Virus record (IMG/VR): IMGVR_UViG_3300031974_002416
Coordinates: 1-30,817 of that record
DNA length: 30,817 nucleotides
Origin: a virus
Reading direction: 5' to 3' (one strand)
Both the position numbers and the translations under genes were made by a program. Positions 1 to 8,773 of this stretch are shown here, one piece after another. The notes beneath the pieces are model-generated. The model did not search any database. It was not told the DNA's origin and saw only the letters and a list, made by a program, of their open reading frames with translations. Position 1 is the first letter of the stretch. Every line of letters starts with the position of its first letter.

Positions 1-663
1 AGCCTCTTTTGCAAGGCGTTGCTGACGGCGCGTGTTAGCCTTACCAAAGTTCCCCTCCGCATAGCTACTGCTCAACCCCTCGGCGATACTGCCCAGCGTA
101 CCCACGCCCTGAGCGATGTAGGCCGCCCGGTCCTCCTCGGCGTCGCGTATAGCTTCCTGTGCTCCCGCCGCCTCTTCCATGGCGATACCCGCAAGCTGCT
201 GCTGGCGACGCTTGTCCTCGTCAGCCACGAGCCTATTCAGCTCATCCATCTGCTGAGCCTGCTGGGCACGGATGGCCGCCTGCTGCTGTCCCTGCGCCAT
301 TTGGATGCGGCCCGCTGTAGCTGCCGCACCACGGCTTGAGCCCTCGACAGCGGATTGCAAGCCCGTGGCCCCAGAAACGAGGAGCGCCTCACGCATAAGC
401 TCGTACGGCTCCTTGGCAATGGACAACTGCTCGTAGGCGTTCACATCGACGCGCTTCCTCGCCTCTTCAATAGCCTTGTCCGCTGCCCGCTGCGCAGCCT
501 CACCGCGCTTGCGTGCCTTGTTGGCATCGCTGAAAGACTTGGCGCCGCCGTAAATGGTCGTGCCCGCGCCGATACCGGCGGCTATCATAGCACCCGTCCC
601 AACACTCGCTGCCGCAGTGGCGCCGAAAGCACCTAAGCCTGTAGCTAGAATTACTCCTGACAT
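1..663 (-). CDS. Putative internal virion (DNA ejection) protein, 3' part outside window
   Basis: The reading frame is open for 221 codons from the ATG at 663 to the window edge, so the C-terminus is missing. Residues about 5-45 are a Gly/Ala-rich hydrophobic stretch with glycine-zipper character (ATGLGAFGATAAASVG and what follows). The rest is predicted helical, rich in Ala, Gln, Glu and Arg (AQGQQQAAIRAQQAQQM). This plan, a membrane-active N-terminus followed by long polar helices, matches T7 gp14-like and P22 ejection proteins carried inside podovirus heads. The start overlaps the 3' end of the upstream gene by 13 bases. Function is inferred from composition and position; no specific motif proves it. 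Confidence 0.7.
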   Translation of the reverse strand, partial: MSGVILATGLGAFGATAAASVGTGAMIAAGIGAGTTIYGGAKSFSDANKARKRGEAAQRAADKAIEEARKRVDVNAYEQLSIAKEPYELMREALLVSGATGLQSAVEGSSRGAAATAGRIQMAQGQQQAAIRAQQAQQMDELNRLVADEDKRRQQQLAGIAMEEAAGAQEAIRDAEEDRAAYIAQGVGTLGSIAEGLSSSYAEGNFGKANTRRQQRLAKEA

Positions 664-1130
664 AGTTTCTTTTGAATTACGGCCTCCGGAAGTTCCCGGA
701 AGTCCATGGTATACACCTCTTTCTCCGCCTCTTCAATGGTCTTGGCATCGGTGCGATACACGCACGCCCACCGTACATCCTCATGGATATACGCCACCCG
801 CTGCGTGCCCGTCTCGGTATGTACTACCATAGGGGCCTTGACGCGCTTGACCTCACCTGTATCCATCAGCAAAGACATCTCACCCTCCAAGAAGAAGGAC
901 GGGTGGTTCTGCTTGTGGATGAAGCTTACGACGAGCTGGCCGGCAGGCATGAAAATCTCACGCGTATACAGGCCGTTCTCCAGCTTATGTGTCACAGGCA
1001 TCAGAGCCTGCATAGCTTCGGTATGGTGCTCTACAGTCTCATTCAAACCCACGAGCGCCTTCTGCAAATCCTCAATGGATTCCCAAAGCAAACCGCGCTG
1101 AGTATGGATGTTATGCAGAATCTCTTCCAT
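651..1130 (-). CDS. Cupin-like conserved phage protein
   Basis: A protein of 159 residues from the ATG at 1130; a TTG lies immediately upstream at 1133, but ATG is preferred. Residues about 1-40 are helical and probably coiled coil. Residues about 50-130 read as a small beta-barrel of the cupin type: TREIFMPAGQLVVSFIHK, then an NHPSFFLEGEMSLL segment with His and Glu placed like a cupin first motif, a VKAPMVVHTETGTQR turn and the second-motif-like AYIHEDVRWACVY. Similar cupin-like proteins occur in the tail regions of marine phages from my memory of the family. Substrate or metal is unknown. It sits between a virion protein gene and the ejection-like protein, so a virion-associated role is possible. 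Confidence 0.65.
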   Translation of the reverse strand: MEEILHNIHTQRGLLWESIEDLQKALVGLNETVEHHTEAMQALMPVTHKLENGLYTREIFMPAGQLVVSFIHKQNHPSFFLEGEMSLLMDTGEVKRVKAPMVVHTETGTQRVAYIHEDVRWACVYRTDAKTIEEAEKEVYTMDFRELPEAVIQKKLCQE

Positions 1131-1148
1131 CAACTATAAAAGTAAGGC

Positions 1149-1955
1149 TTACCCGGGATACGACTTCATCACCTCCGACCGCGCTACAAACAGCTCTACA
1201 GCATCTGTATCGGTATTGGTCAGGGTGAAGACTCCATAGTGCCCAAGCAAGCCGTGCGACTCTGCCACTTGGTTCTTGATGCCAACCCAAAGCGGGTCGT
1301 TGATGCCGGGGGCTACACCACTGCCGTCATGGGTGACGCGGTTGATGCCAGCGGGGAGGTCGACCTCGATATTGGTCACCACGCCAGCGAAAGTGATGGT
1401 GTCATAGTCAGGAGGAAGGGCATAGTAGAAATAGTCATCGACACTCAAGATGCTTCCGATATCTACGGTGAGCGGGAAGTTGACTACGTTACCTACCACC
1501 GTCTGGCTCTTGCCGATACCGTTGAGGGAGCGCAGGGCGTAGTCGTCGGGCTCGGCGGGGTTGTTGTTCACCGTACGTACAAACGCGAACCAGTCGCCCT
1601 CCTTGCGCTCGAAGTAGCCTACGTCGATAAAGCGTCCGTCCTGCTGGTCGCTGGTCATCGTCGCTGCCCACGGCCTGTTGCCCTCGTACTGCAACGTCTT
1701 GAAAATCTTGTTGACGATAGGCTCGTCGTTGAAGACGCTCGTGATGGTGCTGGGGTATGCTGCCGGCTCGCCCTCCCCGTCTACGGGTAGGCCGTAGAAG
1801 TTGTTGCGCACCTCGTTAGTGTTGTGCCTCCAAACATTGCCACCGCTGAACGTGTACAGGTACTGGTTCATACCCTGTATCCACTCAGGCTCAAAGGAGT
1901 AGAACGAAGGCCAACCCTCAGCAGGCGGGCTATATGTCAGCGTGTAGTTAGGCAT
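1149..1955 (-). CDS. Conserved phage virion-associated protein of unknown function
   Basis: A protein of 268 residues starting at an ATG that overlaps the TAA of the preceding gene by one base (TAATG), suggesting translational coupling. The N-terminal third is aromatic-rich, with GWPSFYSFEPEWIQGMNQYL followed by a WRHNTNEVRNNFYG motif. I recall closely similar N-termini in structural-region proteins of marine phages, but no biochemical role. The middle has beta-type segments (GDWFAFVRTVNNN, FAGVVTNIEVDLPAG). There is no signal peptide or membrane segment. Its place after the lectin-tailed 1568-residue protein and its 137-residue partner fits a tail or attachment component. Function not assigned. 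Confidence 0.75.
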   Translation of the reverse strand: MPNYTLTYSPPAEGWPSFYSFEPEWIQGMNQYLYTFSGGNVWRHNTNEVRNNFYGLPVDGEGEPAAYPSTITSVFNDEPIVNKIFKTLQYEGNRPWAATMTSDQQDGRFIDVGYFERKEGDWFAFVRTVNNNPAEPDDYALRSLNGIGKSQTVVGNVVNFPLTVDIGSILSVDDYFYYALPPDYDTITFAGVVTNIEVDLPAGINRVTHDGSGVAPGINDPLWVGIKNQVAESHGLLGHYGVFTLTNTDTDAVELFVARSEVMKSYPG

Positions 1956-2368
1956 TATGGGTCAATAGGGTCAGGCAACCACCCCTCCGCCTCGGCTTCG
2001 ACCTCGGTGAGTTGGGTCGAGGTGGACGGGATGAGCTGCCCAAAGGGTACGGTGCCGCCACGATTGGCGTCGATGTATGCCACCAGCCCATCCTTCTCCG
2101 CTTGCGGCACTTCCGGCAGGAGTGCGAGGAGGTTGGTGAGGTCCACGTCCGGGTGGATTTTCACCTCTTCATCTGTCTGCCCTACGATAGCCACCTGCCC
2201 CGTCGTGGGGTGGGTGATGCGCGGGTAGTAGAATTGGGTGACGTCATTGGGGGATTGTACCGACAGCGGGCGGCGTAGGCGCCACACTTCGCGGTCGATA
2301 GCTTCGGCGCGTTCTGCGGAATCCATTCCGGGAATCGTCGCTTCTACGGGGAGGTATACGGTTGCCAT
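1955..2368 (-). CDS. Small partner of lectin-like tail protein, paralogue of the 23162-23578 product
   Basis: A protein of 137 residues, ATG at 2368, three bases after the stop of the 1568-residue gene. It is clearly paralogous to the 138-residue product at 23162-23578: both begin M-x-x-VYLPV, share a PNDxTxxxxP segment, an AIVGxTxExVxIxPxVDLT core, an ANxGGxVPFxxLIP motif and a LTExEAxAEGW C-terminus. Both genes directly follow a gene whose protein ends in the same lectin-like domain. That fixed pairing suggests a dedicated chaperone, assembly factor or subunit for the domain, by analogy with tail-fibre assembly proteins. This role is inference; the family itself I do not recognise. Confidence 0.8.
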   Translation of the reverse strand: MATVYLPVEATIPGMDSAERAEAIDREVWRLRRPLSVQSPNDVTQFYYPRITHPTTGQVAIVGQTDEEVKIHPDVDLTNLLALLPEVPQAEKDGLVAYIDANRGGTVPFGQLIPSTSTQLTEVEAEAEGWLPDPIDP

Positions 2369-2371
2369 GTC

Positions 2372-5300
2372 TTAATAAATCGAGAAATACCCGTTGATGT
2401 CTGTCTCTATGCCGGTGCGGTTGCTGCTTTGGTCGCTTGGCCACAATACTATTTCTTGCATTGTGCCATCCCACGGATTGCCGCCAGTTGGATAGTCTCC
2501 AATCTTTTCGCTTCCATCAAAAGCGCTAGTATTCAACGTTGCCGTGGTACTTGCTTTGACATTGTCAATCCAAAAACCAGCATGGCCCAATGTACTGCCG
2601 GCAATCATCGTGCTAAGGTGCTGGCTTTGATCGTAAGCACTGTGAGTAATAGAGGTGTTACCATACCAAAATTGTGCGTTGCCTGATTGGTACCAATGCC
2701 ACCACCTAGGCGAAATACTCAAAGCAAACTGCATGTGGCTGCTTGTAGTGGCGTCATTAGTGGCAACCGTAAAGGAACTGAAATTATTAGCGTTGCCAGT
2801 TATGGTAAAATCAAACGTGTCGGTGCTAAAACTGAGCGCCGGCTTCCCGTTCTCGGTAATCACCGCAGTGCCGTTGTATATCTGCGGTTGCTGGGTTGTT
2901 GTGCTTTGCGTGGCGTTGTTCGAGCCTGCTTGGTCGTACCACGTGACCACGTACCCGTTCGCGCTCCCGCAATGGGACGCGATGGCCGCCAAATCCAAAT
3001 CTCCATTGGAGTCGTATCCGATGTCCGTCTCCGTATCGCCTGAGTCCTCACGGATGCGCATGAGGTTGGTAGCCGAGGACGCAATGCGCCGCACCGAATA
3101 CCCCGCAGCCGCGCCCGTATAGGTGTCGAGCAAAAAGCTTGCAGGCGGAGGTGTCGAGCCGTTCGAATAATCCCAGATTAGATAGAGGTACTCGTCGGTA
3201 GTGTTTGGCATCAAGAAGTCAGCCGTGTACAGGGGGTCAGCGCCGGTGGGGGCGAGTTTTGTTAGCGCGGGGTCCGCAAGGAGGGTGACGATATCAGCTT
3301 GCGTGTAGTTCGTGCTACTCCGAAGCAGGCCCAACCTATCAACAGCACGCAGGATGTAGTTGTCGGGGTTCAGGCGGTTGTACATCATCGTAACCGTACT
3401 GCCGTCAATCGGGCCTAGGTTGCTACCCTGAGATACGGTGTACTCCTGCCAGTCAGAGATGATGGGGTTGACGCCACCATCAAACGTAACAGCAGTACTA
3501 CTCAAGGGCGAGACGAAAGTTCCGTCTTGCCACTGGAATTCGCTGTGGATAGACTGGCCTCGGTAGGTGTCTCGGCTGACTGTAATCAAGCGGACGTTTA
3601 AGTCTTGTGCATTGGGGCACTTGACCTGAACCTGAATGATGAACCGCCCTGAGCCCGTGTAGTTAAGGTCTATACCAACGCTGTTGTCAGTAATCGAATT
3701 CTTGTTGACGTCAGGAACCGAGGGCTGAGAGGTAGACGTAATAGGACCGGTGATTACACTAGTACCAGAGGGCGTGTTGGGGTATGTGGTGGTAATGGTA
3801 GCCTCGTCGCCAGCCTCAGCTTCAACGACAATGTAGTCTACAGATACGGGTCCAACGGTATTGCCCAAATTCACGCAGAAACTTTGCTCAGTCGGAGTAA
3901 GCAAGAACGTCTGTATCGTATTGCACTCGATGCAATCCTCCTGACCCGGCAAGAAAATCTCGTTGCTGGCCAAGACGTACTCGTTCATATACGGGTCGTA
4001 GCCACCGAGCTTCTGCGTGTTGAAGTCGGCAATGAACATATCGCGGAACCAGCTCCGCATACCGTTCTCGCTGATGACCTCGAGCTGCTCTTTCTGCCCA
4101 TCGCCGTACAGGTGTATGACGGCACCCCGCTTGGCGTCGGTAAAGAACTTGTGTGGCCCCCACTCCGCAAAGCTCTCGGGGTTGTTGCTGATGCCGAAGT
4201 CCTCGACGCGGGCTACCTGCGTACCCAATACCTCAGGCACAGATGCAATCAGGCTCTCGCCAGTGGTGTCAGTAAGGAGGTTCTTGCCTGCCAAGACGTA
4301 GCTAATCTTATCCTCCTGCAACGTGAGGATATCTGTGCGCCTACCGAACAGCTTCTCTACAGGCCCATAGCTGTCCTCCAGTGGCTTGAAGTTGAGCAAG
4401 CCAAGGTTGAACTCATTGAGCTTATTGATGTTCGTCTCATCGTTGATGACGCCGCTGTACGTCAGGTCAGCAAAGCGCCGCACCTCAGAGAAACGCTCAT
4501 CGCTAGTCGTAGTAACGCGGTTGCCAAGCGTAAGCGGTTTGCCTTTAATCGAGTCACGAATCTTGTAGCTCTCGACACCATTGCCGTAGCTGAAGCAGTT
4601 GAAGAAAGCCGTGTCTACAATGCCCGGCTGCCCCGTGGCATTGATTTGATTTTGAACATTACCGTAGTGATTTCCAAATGGGTCAATCGTATACGATGCG
4701 CTCGACTCATACCACAGGTCGGGCAGCGCGGGTGTGGGTTCCGTCTCGAAGGTGATGGTTTGTGTAGCCCGCGTTATAGAAAGGCTCGCCTTGACCCTAG
4801 ACCTACGGTTGGGGCTGTTGCCACCGCTTACACCACCGCATTTCTGAACGCCGTAGATAACAAGCCATGGGCCTCCCGCGCCACCTTGGTCAGTCCATAG
4901 CATGACTGTCCCCGTATTAGCTGGAACACCAAAAGTGTCTGTATCGGGTCCGGTATACTCAGGCAAGACCGTCATTTCCGGAGGGTTTCCATTGACGTCT
5001 CCCGTAAATCCTTCCGCTGCCTCGATGGTGGCAATCACGTCGTTGGGCGTGGAAGTTCCGTAAAACCAATCTATGATGTCATTATAATCCGTCTCCACCT
5101 CCCACGTGTGGTCGAAGTCGAGGGTCAGTTTTTCGCAGCCGCCGCTTCCGTCGCCACGGCCTTGGCGGGTAAGGCTGAACGTAAGGCGGATGCGGCTGCC
5201 TGCGGGAACAGGGTTGAGGACACTAAGGGTTTTGTCGTTGAACTTATATACGAGAACAGGATAGTCTCCGGGGTCAAATTGACCGTTCTCTGTCCTTTGG

Positions 5301-7078
5301 TCCGAGCCTCCGTTGGTGCCTGCCGATTGCTCCCCGGGAGCTGTGTTTTGAAGAACAAGCCCACTAGAATTCTCCGCTGGTCCGTACGCGAAGTCCGGGT
5401 TCATCTTCATATATGTACCACCAATAGCAGGTATAGGGGTGGTTCCGGTATCGTCAAGCTCACCCACTGCAAAGGTTTTCTTTTCTAACGCCTCAGCATA
5501 GGTGCAGGAAGTGACCGCACCAGCGGAGTCGCTTTTTACAATGTACCTGTCCCCCTTCTCAACCTTGGCCGCGTTCTCCCCTTCGAGCAAGAAGTAAACA
5601 TCAATCACATCAGGCTCAGGTAAAAGCGGGTCCGGAACGGGCCACACAAAAAATTGGTTGGTGTAGATGGTCTCATACAGGTCGGTGTCAGGCTTGATGA
5701 CAAACTTGTATCGAGAAGCCCACGACGGAGCCAGCATAAGGGATGGTATCGTAACCCGAATCTGATTCTGGAAGATGGAGTCGCCACACTCTAGCTCAAC
5801 CTTATTGTTAGGAGCAACAAGGGCAGTGCTAGACCTACCAAACTCGTCCATGTACACAATGCCAATCTCATAGACTCGATTGCTGTGCAAGCTAGGGGCC
5901 GAAAACGTAGGCTGAGCACTCGAGGTCTCTGCGTCCAATGGCGTTTGAAGCAATGTCGCATTGAACCCAAGCTTAACGGTTTGGCCGTTCAGGTTGCGCA
6001 TATTGTACCCCTCGAGGTAGTTGCCATAGACAATCCTATTGCCCATAAGCGTCTGCGCCTTGGCCCGGCGTGGGACGTTATCGTACAGCCGTAGTATCTC
6101 GCTCTCGGGAAGGATGGTAAAAATCTTCCGCTTGCTAAACTGAATGGTGTAGTCGGAGTTATCCGTCAAGGCCGAGTCCGCCTTGTCCACCTTCTCAATG
6201 ACGCGGATGATATTGTCATCCATCTCCTTGAACAGGATGTCGATACCCTTTACCAAAGAGCTGCCTGTACGTACAGTAACGTCACATACCTGAACGGAGT
6301 TGACCATACCCTCGTTGAGGTATGACTCGGTAGTGAAAGCAAAGGGCTCGCTCTCAAAGATGGGGGCACTAAACTGTGACGTGGCCGAGTACTCGTTGTT
6401 GGCATATTCCCAACGGTATCCAAAGCACAGAAACCTGTCCTCCATATAGTCCTCGCGGGACACCACATCAACAGCAGTAACCACAGGAGCTGCATTGGGT
6501 GGTCGCTTGATGACGAGGATATCGTCGCCCAAAAGACCACCATCAACAAAAGCCACGGGCTCAGGGTAGGCCGTAGTCACATTGATGCGCCGAGGGGCGT
6601 TAAAGTCGTCGGTAAAAAACAACAGGTCGTCAACCAAATTGACGCCAGTGATAAGATACTGCGGGTCGAAGTTGAGGGTTGTAGTTGTGCCCGTAGGGTC
6701 AGTAGGGTCTTCGATGCTAACTACGTGATACGTAAGCAGATTGCTACGCATATTGTACGAGACGATGAGGTCAAGCTTGCCCGTAGCGCCTTCAGTAAAA
6801 GCAGGGTCGTGGACAAACCAGTACATGGTCTCGTTAGCCCCATCGCTATACGCCCCAAGGCAGGTGGCGTTGTCACTCAAGGGCGTTCCCGTAGGGGGGT
6901 ACACCAGCGTAGTGAGCTGGGTATTGCCCTTGCTGTTCTCTACCGCTCCAATCTCCGACTCCTCCGTGGAGCCCATACGGATATTCTGCGCGTCGATATA
7001 CTCTCCTTGGGGAACAAGGCGCTCGTCGACGCTCTTGTTCATGCGCCCCTTGATGAAGTTCCGGATGAGGTTTGCCAT
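2372..7078 (-). CDS. Giant virion protein (stabilisation/tail type) with C-terminal lectin-like domain
   Basis: A protein of 1568 residues, ATG at 7078 overlapping the upstream stop (TAATG). The N-terminus carries DERLVPQGEYIDAQNIRMG followed by an SEIGAVEN segment, a signature of marine-podovirus structural proteins that I associate with P22 gp10-like stabilisation proteins and beta-propeller tail components. Residues about 1-1100 are beta-rich and Asn/Thr/Gly-rich with no long helices, so it is not a tape measure. Residues about 1315-1568 form a separate domain: GAAAGYSVRRI, TWYDQAGSNNATQ, PQIYNGTAV and a final DQSSNRTGIETDINGYFSIY. This resembles the concanavalin-like fold of GH54 arabinofuranosidase-type domains found in phage adhesins. 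The domain recurs twice in the 23575-25260 product. Probable role: tail hub or needle with a glycan-binding tip. Confidence 0.85.
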   Translation of the reverse strand: MANLIRNFIKGRMNKSVDERLVPQGEYIDAQNIRMGSTEESEIGAVENSKGNTQLTTLVYPPTGTPLSDNATCLGAYSDGANETMYWFVHDPAFTEGATGKLDLIVSYNMRSNLLTYHVVSIEDPTDPTGTTTTLNFDPQYLITGVNLVDDLLFFTDDFNAPRRINVTTAYPEPVAFVDGGLLGDDILVIKRPPNAAPVVTAVDVVSREDYMEDRFLCFGYRWEYANNEYSATSQFSAPIFESEPFAFTTESYLNEGMVNSVQVCDVTVRTGSSLVKGIDILFKEMDDNIIRVIEKVDKADSALTDNSDYTIQFSKRKIFTILPESEILRLYDNVPRRAKAQTLMGNRIVYGNYLEGYNMRNLNGQTVKLGFNATLLQTPLDAETSSAQPTFSAPSLHSNRVYEIGIVYMDEFGRSSTALVAPNNKVELECGDSIFQNQIRVTIPSLMLAPSWASRYKFVIKPDTDLYETIYTNQFFVWPVPDPLLPEPDVIDVYFLLEGENAAKVEKGDRYIVKSDSAGAVTSCTYAEALEKKTFAVGELDDTGTTPIPAIGGTYMKMNPDFAYGPAENSSGLVLQNTAPGEQSAGTNGGSDQRTENGQFDPGDYPVLVYKFNDKTLSVLNPVPAGSRIRLTFSLTRQGRGDGSGGCEKLTLDFDHTWEVETDYNDIIDWFYGTSTPNDVIATIEAAEGFTGDVNGNPPEMTVLPEYTGPDTDTFGVPANTGTVMLWTDQGGAGGPWLVIYGVQKCGGVSGGNSPNRRSRVKASLSITRATQTITFETEPTPALPDLWYESSASYTIDPFGNHYGNVQNQINATGQPGIVDTAFFNCFSYGNGVESYKIRDSIKGKPLTLGNRVTTTSDERFSEVRRFADLTYSGVINDETNINKLNEFNLGLLNFKPLEDSYGPVEKLFGRRTDILTLQEDKISYVLAGKNLLTDTTGESLIASVPEVLGTQVARVEDFGISNNPESFAEWGPHKFFTDAKRGAVIHLYGDGQKEQLEVISENGMRSWFRDMFIADFNTQKLGGYDPYMNEYVLASNEIFLPGQEDCIECNTIQTFLLTPTEQSFCVNLGNTVGPVSVDYIVVEAEAGDEATITTTYPNTPSGTSVITGPITSTSQPSVPDVNKNSITDNSVGIDLNYTGSGRFIIQVQVKCPNAQDLNVRLITVSRDTYRGQSIHSEFQWQDGTFVSPLSSTAVTFDGGVNPIISDWQEYTVSQGSNLGPIDGSTVTMMYNRLNPDNYILRAVDRLGLLRSSTNYTQADIVTLLADPALTKLAPTGADPLYTADFLMPNTTDEYLYLIWDYSNGSTPPPASFLLDTYTGAAAGYSVRRIASSATNLMRIREDSGDTETDIGYDSNGDLDLAAIASHCGSANGYVVTWYDQAGSNNATQSTTTQQPQIYNGTAVITENGKPALSFSTDTFDFTITGNANNFSSFTVATNDATTSSHMQFALSISPRWWHWYQSGNAQFWYGNTSITHSAYDQSQHLSTMIAGSTLGHAGFWIDNVKASTTATLNTSAFDGSEKIGDYPTGGNPWDGTMQEIVLWPSDQSSNRTGIETDINGYFSIY

Positions 7079-8001
7079 TACTTAATCCACTTTTCGCGAC
7101 CACGCAGGTTCATAAGCAACCGTCCCGGGTGGATATTGCTCATGCGAATCTTGGCGTTGCGTAACAAAGCGGTCTTCTTTTTGCGGGCTCGGCCTACGAT
7201 GTACTCCTGTACGCCCAGCTTGGCGTCAAGGATAGCGTACTGGATGTACGCATAGACGTACTCCTCGAAGAGCTTGTTCACGCTAATCTGACTGTTGTCC
7301 CCGTTCTCCATGCCGTCGCTGACATACTCGAGGATGCACAGCTCGTCAGCCATACCGCTGCTGAAATTGATGACACCCGCACGCTTGTCAATCTTAAAGG
7401 TCGGGTTGGCGTTGGCGGTCTCGGTGTTCAAGCCATACCGCGCTCCGATAGCCCAATCGAAATACCATGTGCCCTCGTAGCAGTACCCAAGCTCCCCGTC
7501 GAGGGGGCTGTTCTCGTTGAGGTATATGCTCTGCTTGGTACCCTTGATACGGTCGTAGTCGATGGTCGAGTCTTGGGGGCGGAGGATGCCTCCGTTTTGG
7601 TCAAACAGGATGCGACAATCGTTGTCTTGCAAATACGCCGAGCTCCAGTTCGTCTGGATGTTCTCCGTTAACGGCCGAAGGATTCCGTCCTTATACAGAG
7701 AAATACGCACCCAGTTCACGTAGTCGGGAGGAAGCACAAAGCGCAAGTTGTCGCAGACGCTGAGCTCGAGAATCTTAATCTCCTTCATCGCGTCGTAGTT
7801 GAGCTCTTGGATAGCCCGCTTGGCGTGGAAGAGAATCTTGTACCGCTCCTCGTTGTTGACCAAAGAATGGTTGCCGTTGTACATCAACATGAAATTGTTG
7901 ACAATGTCTTGCAACGAGACGTACTGGTAGCTACCCCAGTTGGCATCCTCGGGGAGGGCGCCGTTATTCTCGTAATACTGATACTCTGTGATATACGGCA
8001 T
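7078..8001 (-). CDS. Probable head-tail adaptor or tail tube protein
   Basis: A protein of 307 residues starting at an ATG coupled to the upstream gene through TAATG. An N-terminal helical part (ERYKILFHAKRAIQELNYD) is followed by a beta-rich stretch (LRFVLPPDYVNWVRISLYKD) and a basic helical C-terminus (VGRARKKKTALLRNAKIR, ending GREKWIK). The order of a helix bundle and a DYVNWVRI-type strand reminds me of gp11-like adaptor or tail tubular proteins of marine podoviruses, and the position between another neck-type protein and the giant tail protein agrees. The assignment is by pattern and context only; a minor virion protein is the alternative. Confidence 0.75.
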   Translation of the reverse strand: MPYITEYQYYENNGALPEDANWGSYQYVSLQDIVNNFMLMYNGNHSLVNNEERYKILFHAKRAIQELNYDAMKEIKILELSVCDNLRFVLPPDYVNWVRISLYKDGILRPLTENIQTNWSSAYLQDNDCRILFDQNGGILRPQDSTIDYDRIKGTKQSIYLNENSPLDGELGYCYEGTWYFDWAIGARYGLNTETANANPTFKIDKRAGVINFSSGMADELCILEYVSDGMENGDNSQISVNKLFEEYVYAYIQYAILDAKLGVQEYIVGRARKKKTALLRNAKIRMSNIHPGRLLMNLRGREKWIK

Positions 8002-8714
8002 TACTGTTGTTGTTCTTCGGCGTTAGCGAACTGATACACATCGCCTTCGCGGATGCTCATGCCAGCCATCTGCAAGATGCGATAAACCAAACGGGGCTCG
8101 TCTTCAATGGGCAGCTCGAAGTCTTGGTAGTCAGGCTGACTCTGGTCAAAGACCGGCTCGCCGCCAACAAGGGATACATACGTCCACTTCGGGTCGAAGG
8201 GATACCTGATGTACTGCGCCTGCACGTCGCCCGGCTGGTTGAAGGTCGCAGGGAAGACCGTGATGCTATCGCCCTGCAAGGTGTAGGCAGGGAACTGCGT
8301 AGAGGGGGCCGTCAGCAAGCTCGCGTTGAGCATGGTAATCTTACTGTGGCTTACCGGCTCGGCCTCGATGTCACCCGCCAGAACTTTGTTGAGGAGGTAG
8401 TAGTCGTCGCCCGTGGTGGTTAAGCTCGGGGTGAAGAATACGTTTGGTGTCGCCGGGTCGGGGGATTGCGTCAGCGGGTTGGTAACCGAGAAGACGTTGA
8501 TGGCTTCGCTGATACCCTTGCTCATGTCCGCATACTCCGTACCCGACATGCGGGCGTTCTCTGCGTTGATGGCCTTGTTGAGGTCGGTGAAGTAGCTCTC
8601 AAAGATTTCAAGCTGTGCCTGCTTAGCATACAGGTTGAAGTCCGAGGGAGAGATGTATCCGTAGTTGTTCTTGTTCAGAATGGATAATACGGTTTGACGG
8701 ACTGAATCAATCAT
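8001..8714 (-). CDS. Probable neck/adaptor virion protein
   Basis: A protein of 237 residues, ATG at 8714; its stop overlaps the start of the next gene (TAATG). The N-terminus, with SVRQTVLSILNKNNYGYISP and then SDFNLYAKQAQLEIFE, is predicted helical and is a conserved start in marine phage neck proteins that I recall without a firm function. A beta-rich middle (ITMLNASLL, YTLQGDSITVFP, QAQYIRYPFDPKW) is followed by a helical C-terminus ending in EEQQQ. It is the first gene after the strong terminator at 8751-8726, so it must be read either by readthrough or from a promoter not obvious in the short gap. Adaptor or tail completion protein is the likeliest role. Confidence 0.75.
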   Translation of the reverse strand: MIDSVRQTVLSILNKNNYGYISPSDFNLYAKQAQLEIFESYFTDLNKAINAENARMSGTEYADMSKGISEAINVFSVTNPLTQSPDPATPNVFFTPSLTTTGDDYYLLNKVLAGDIEAEPVSHSKITMLNASLLTAPSTQFPAYTLQGDSITVFPATFNQPGDVQAQYIRYPFDPKWTYVSLVGGEPVFDQSQPDYQDFELPIEDEPRLVYRILQMAGMSIREGDVYQFANAEEQQQ

Positions 8715-8725
8715 TGCCTAAAGAT

Positions 8726-8751
8726 AAAAAAGCCGCCCGAAGGCGGCTTTT
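8726..8751 (-). terminator. Rho-independent terminator with UUCG tetraloop
   Basis: On the minus strand the sequence forms GCCGCC-TTCG-GGCGGC, extended by AAAA/TTTT pairs, and the stem is followed by a run of six T then ATC. A G/C-rich stem closed by a UUCG tetraloop and a U tract is a textbook intrinsic terminator. It lies in the 59-base gap between the 8774-9664 gene and the 8001-8714 gene, all transcribed leftwards, so it would cut the late operon in two or attenuate it. The A run on the other side could also give weak termination on the plus strand. Confidence 0.9.
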
Positions 8752-8773
8752 CATAAAACTCAAAGGGTCGGGC

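Noticed and set aside
3884-4900. Long plus-strand open frame of 338 codons opposite the giant tail protein gene
   Set aside because: It is the mirror of a well-supported coding frame; its product has no domain pattern, and the minus-strand protein has clear motifs and a paralogous domain.
2372-7078. Reading the 1568-residue protein as a tape measure
   Set aside because: It is beta-rich and lacks the long helical heptads of tape measures; the N-terminal motif points to a stabilisation or tail-hub protein.
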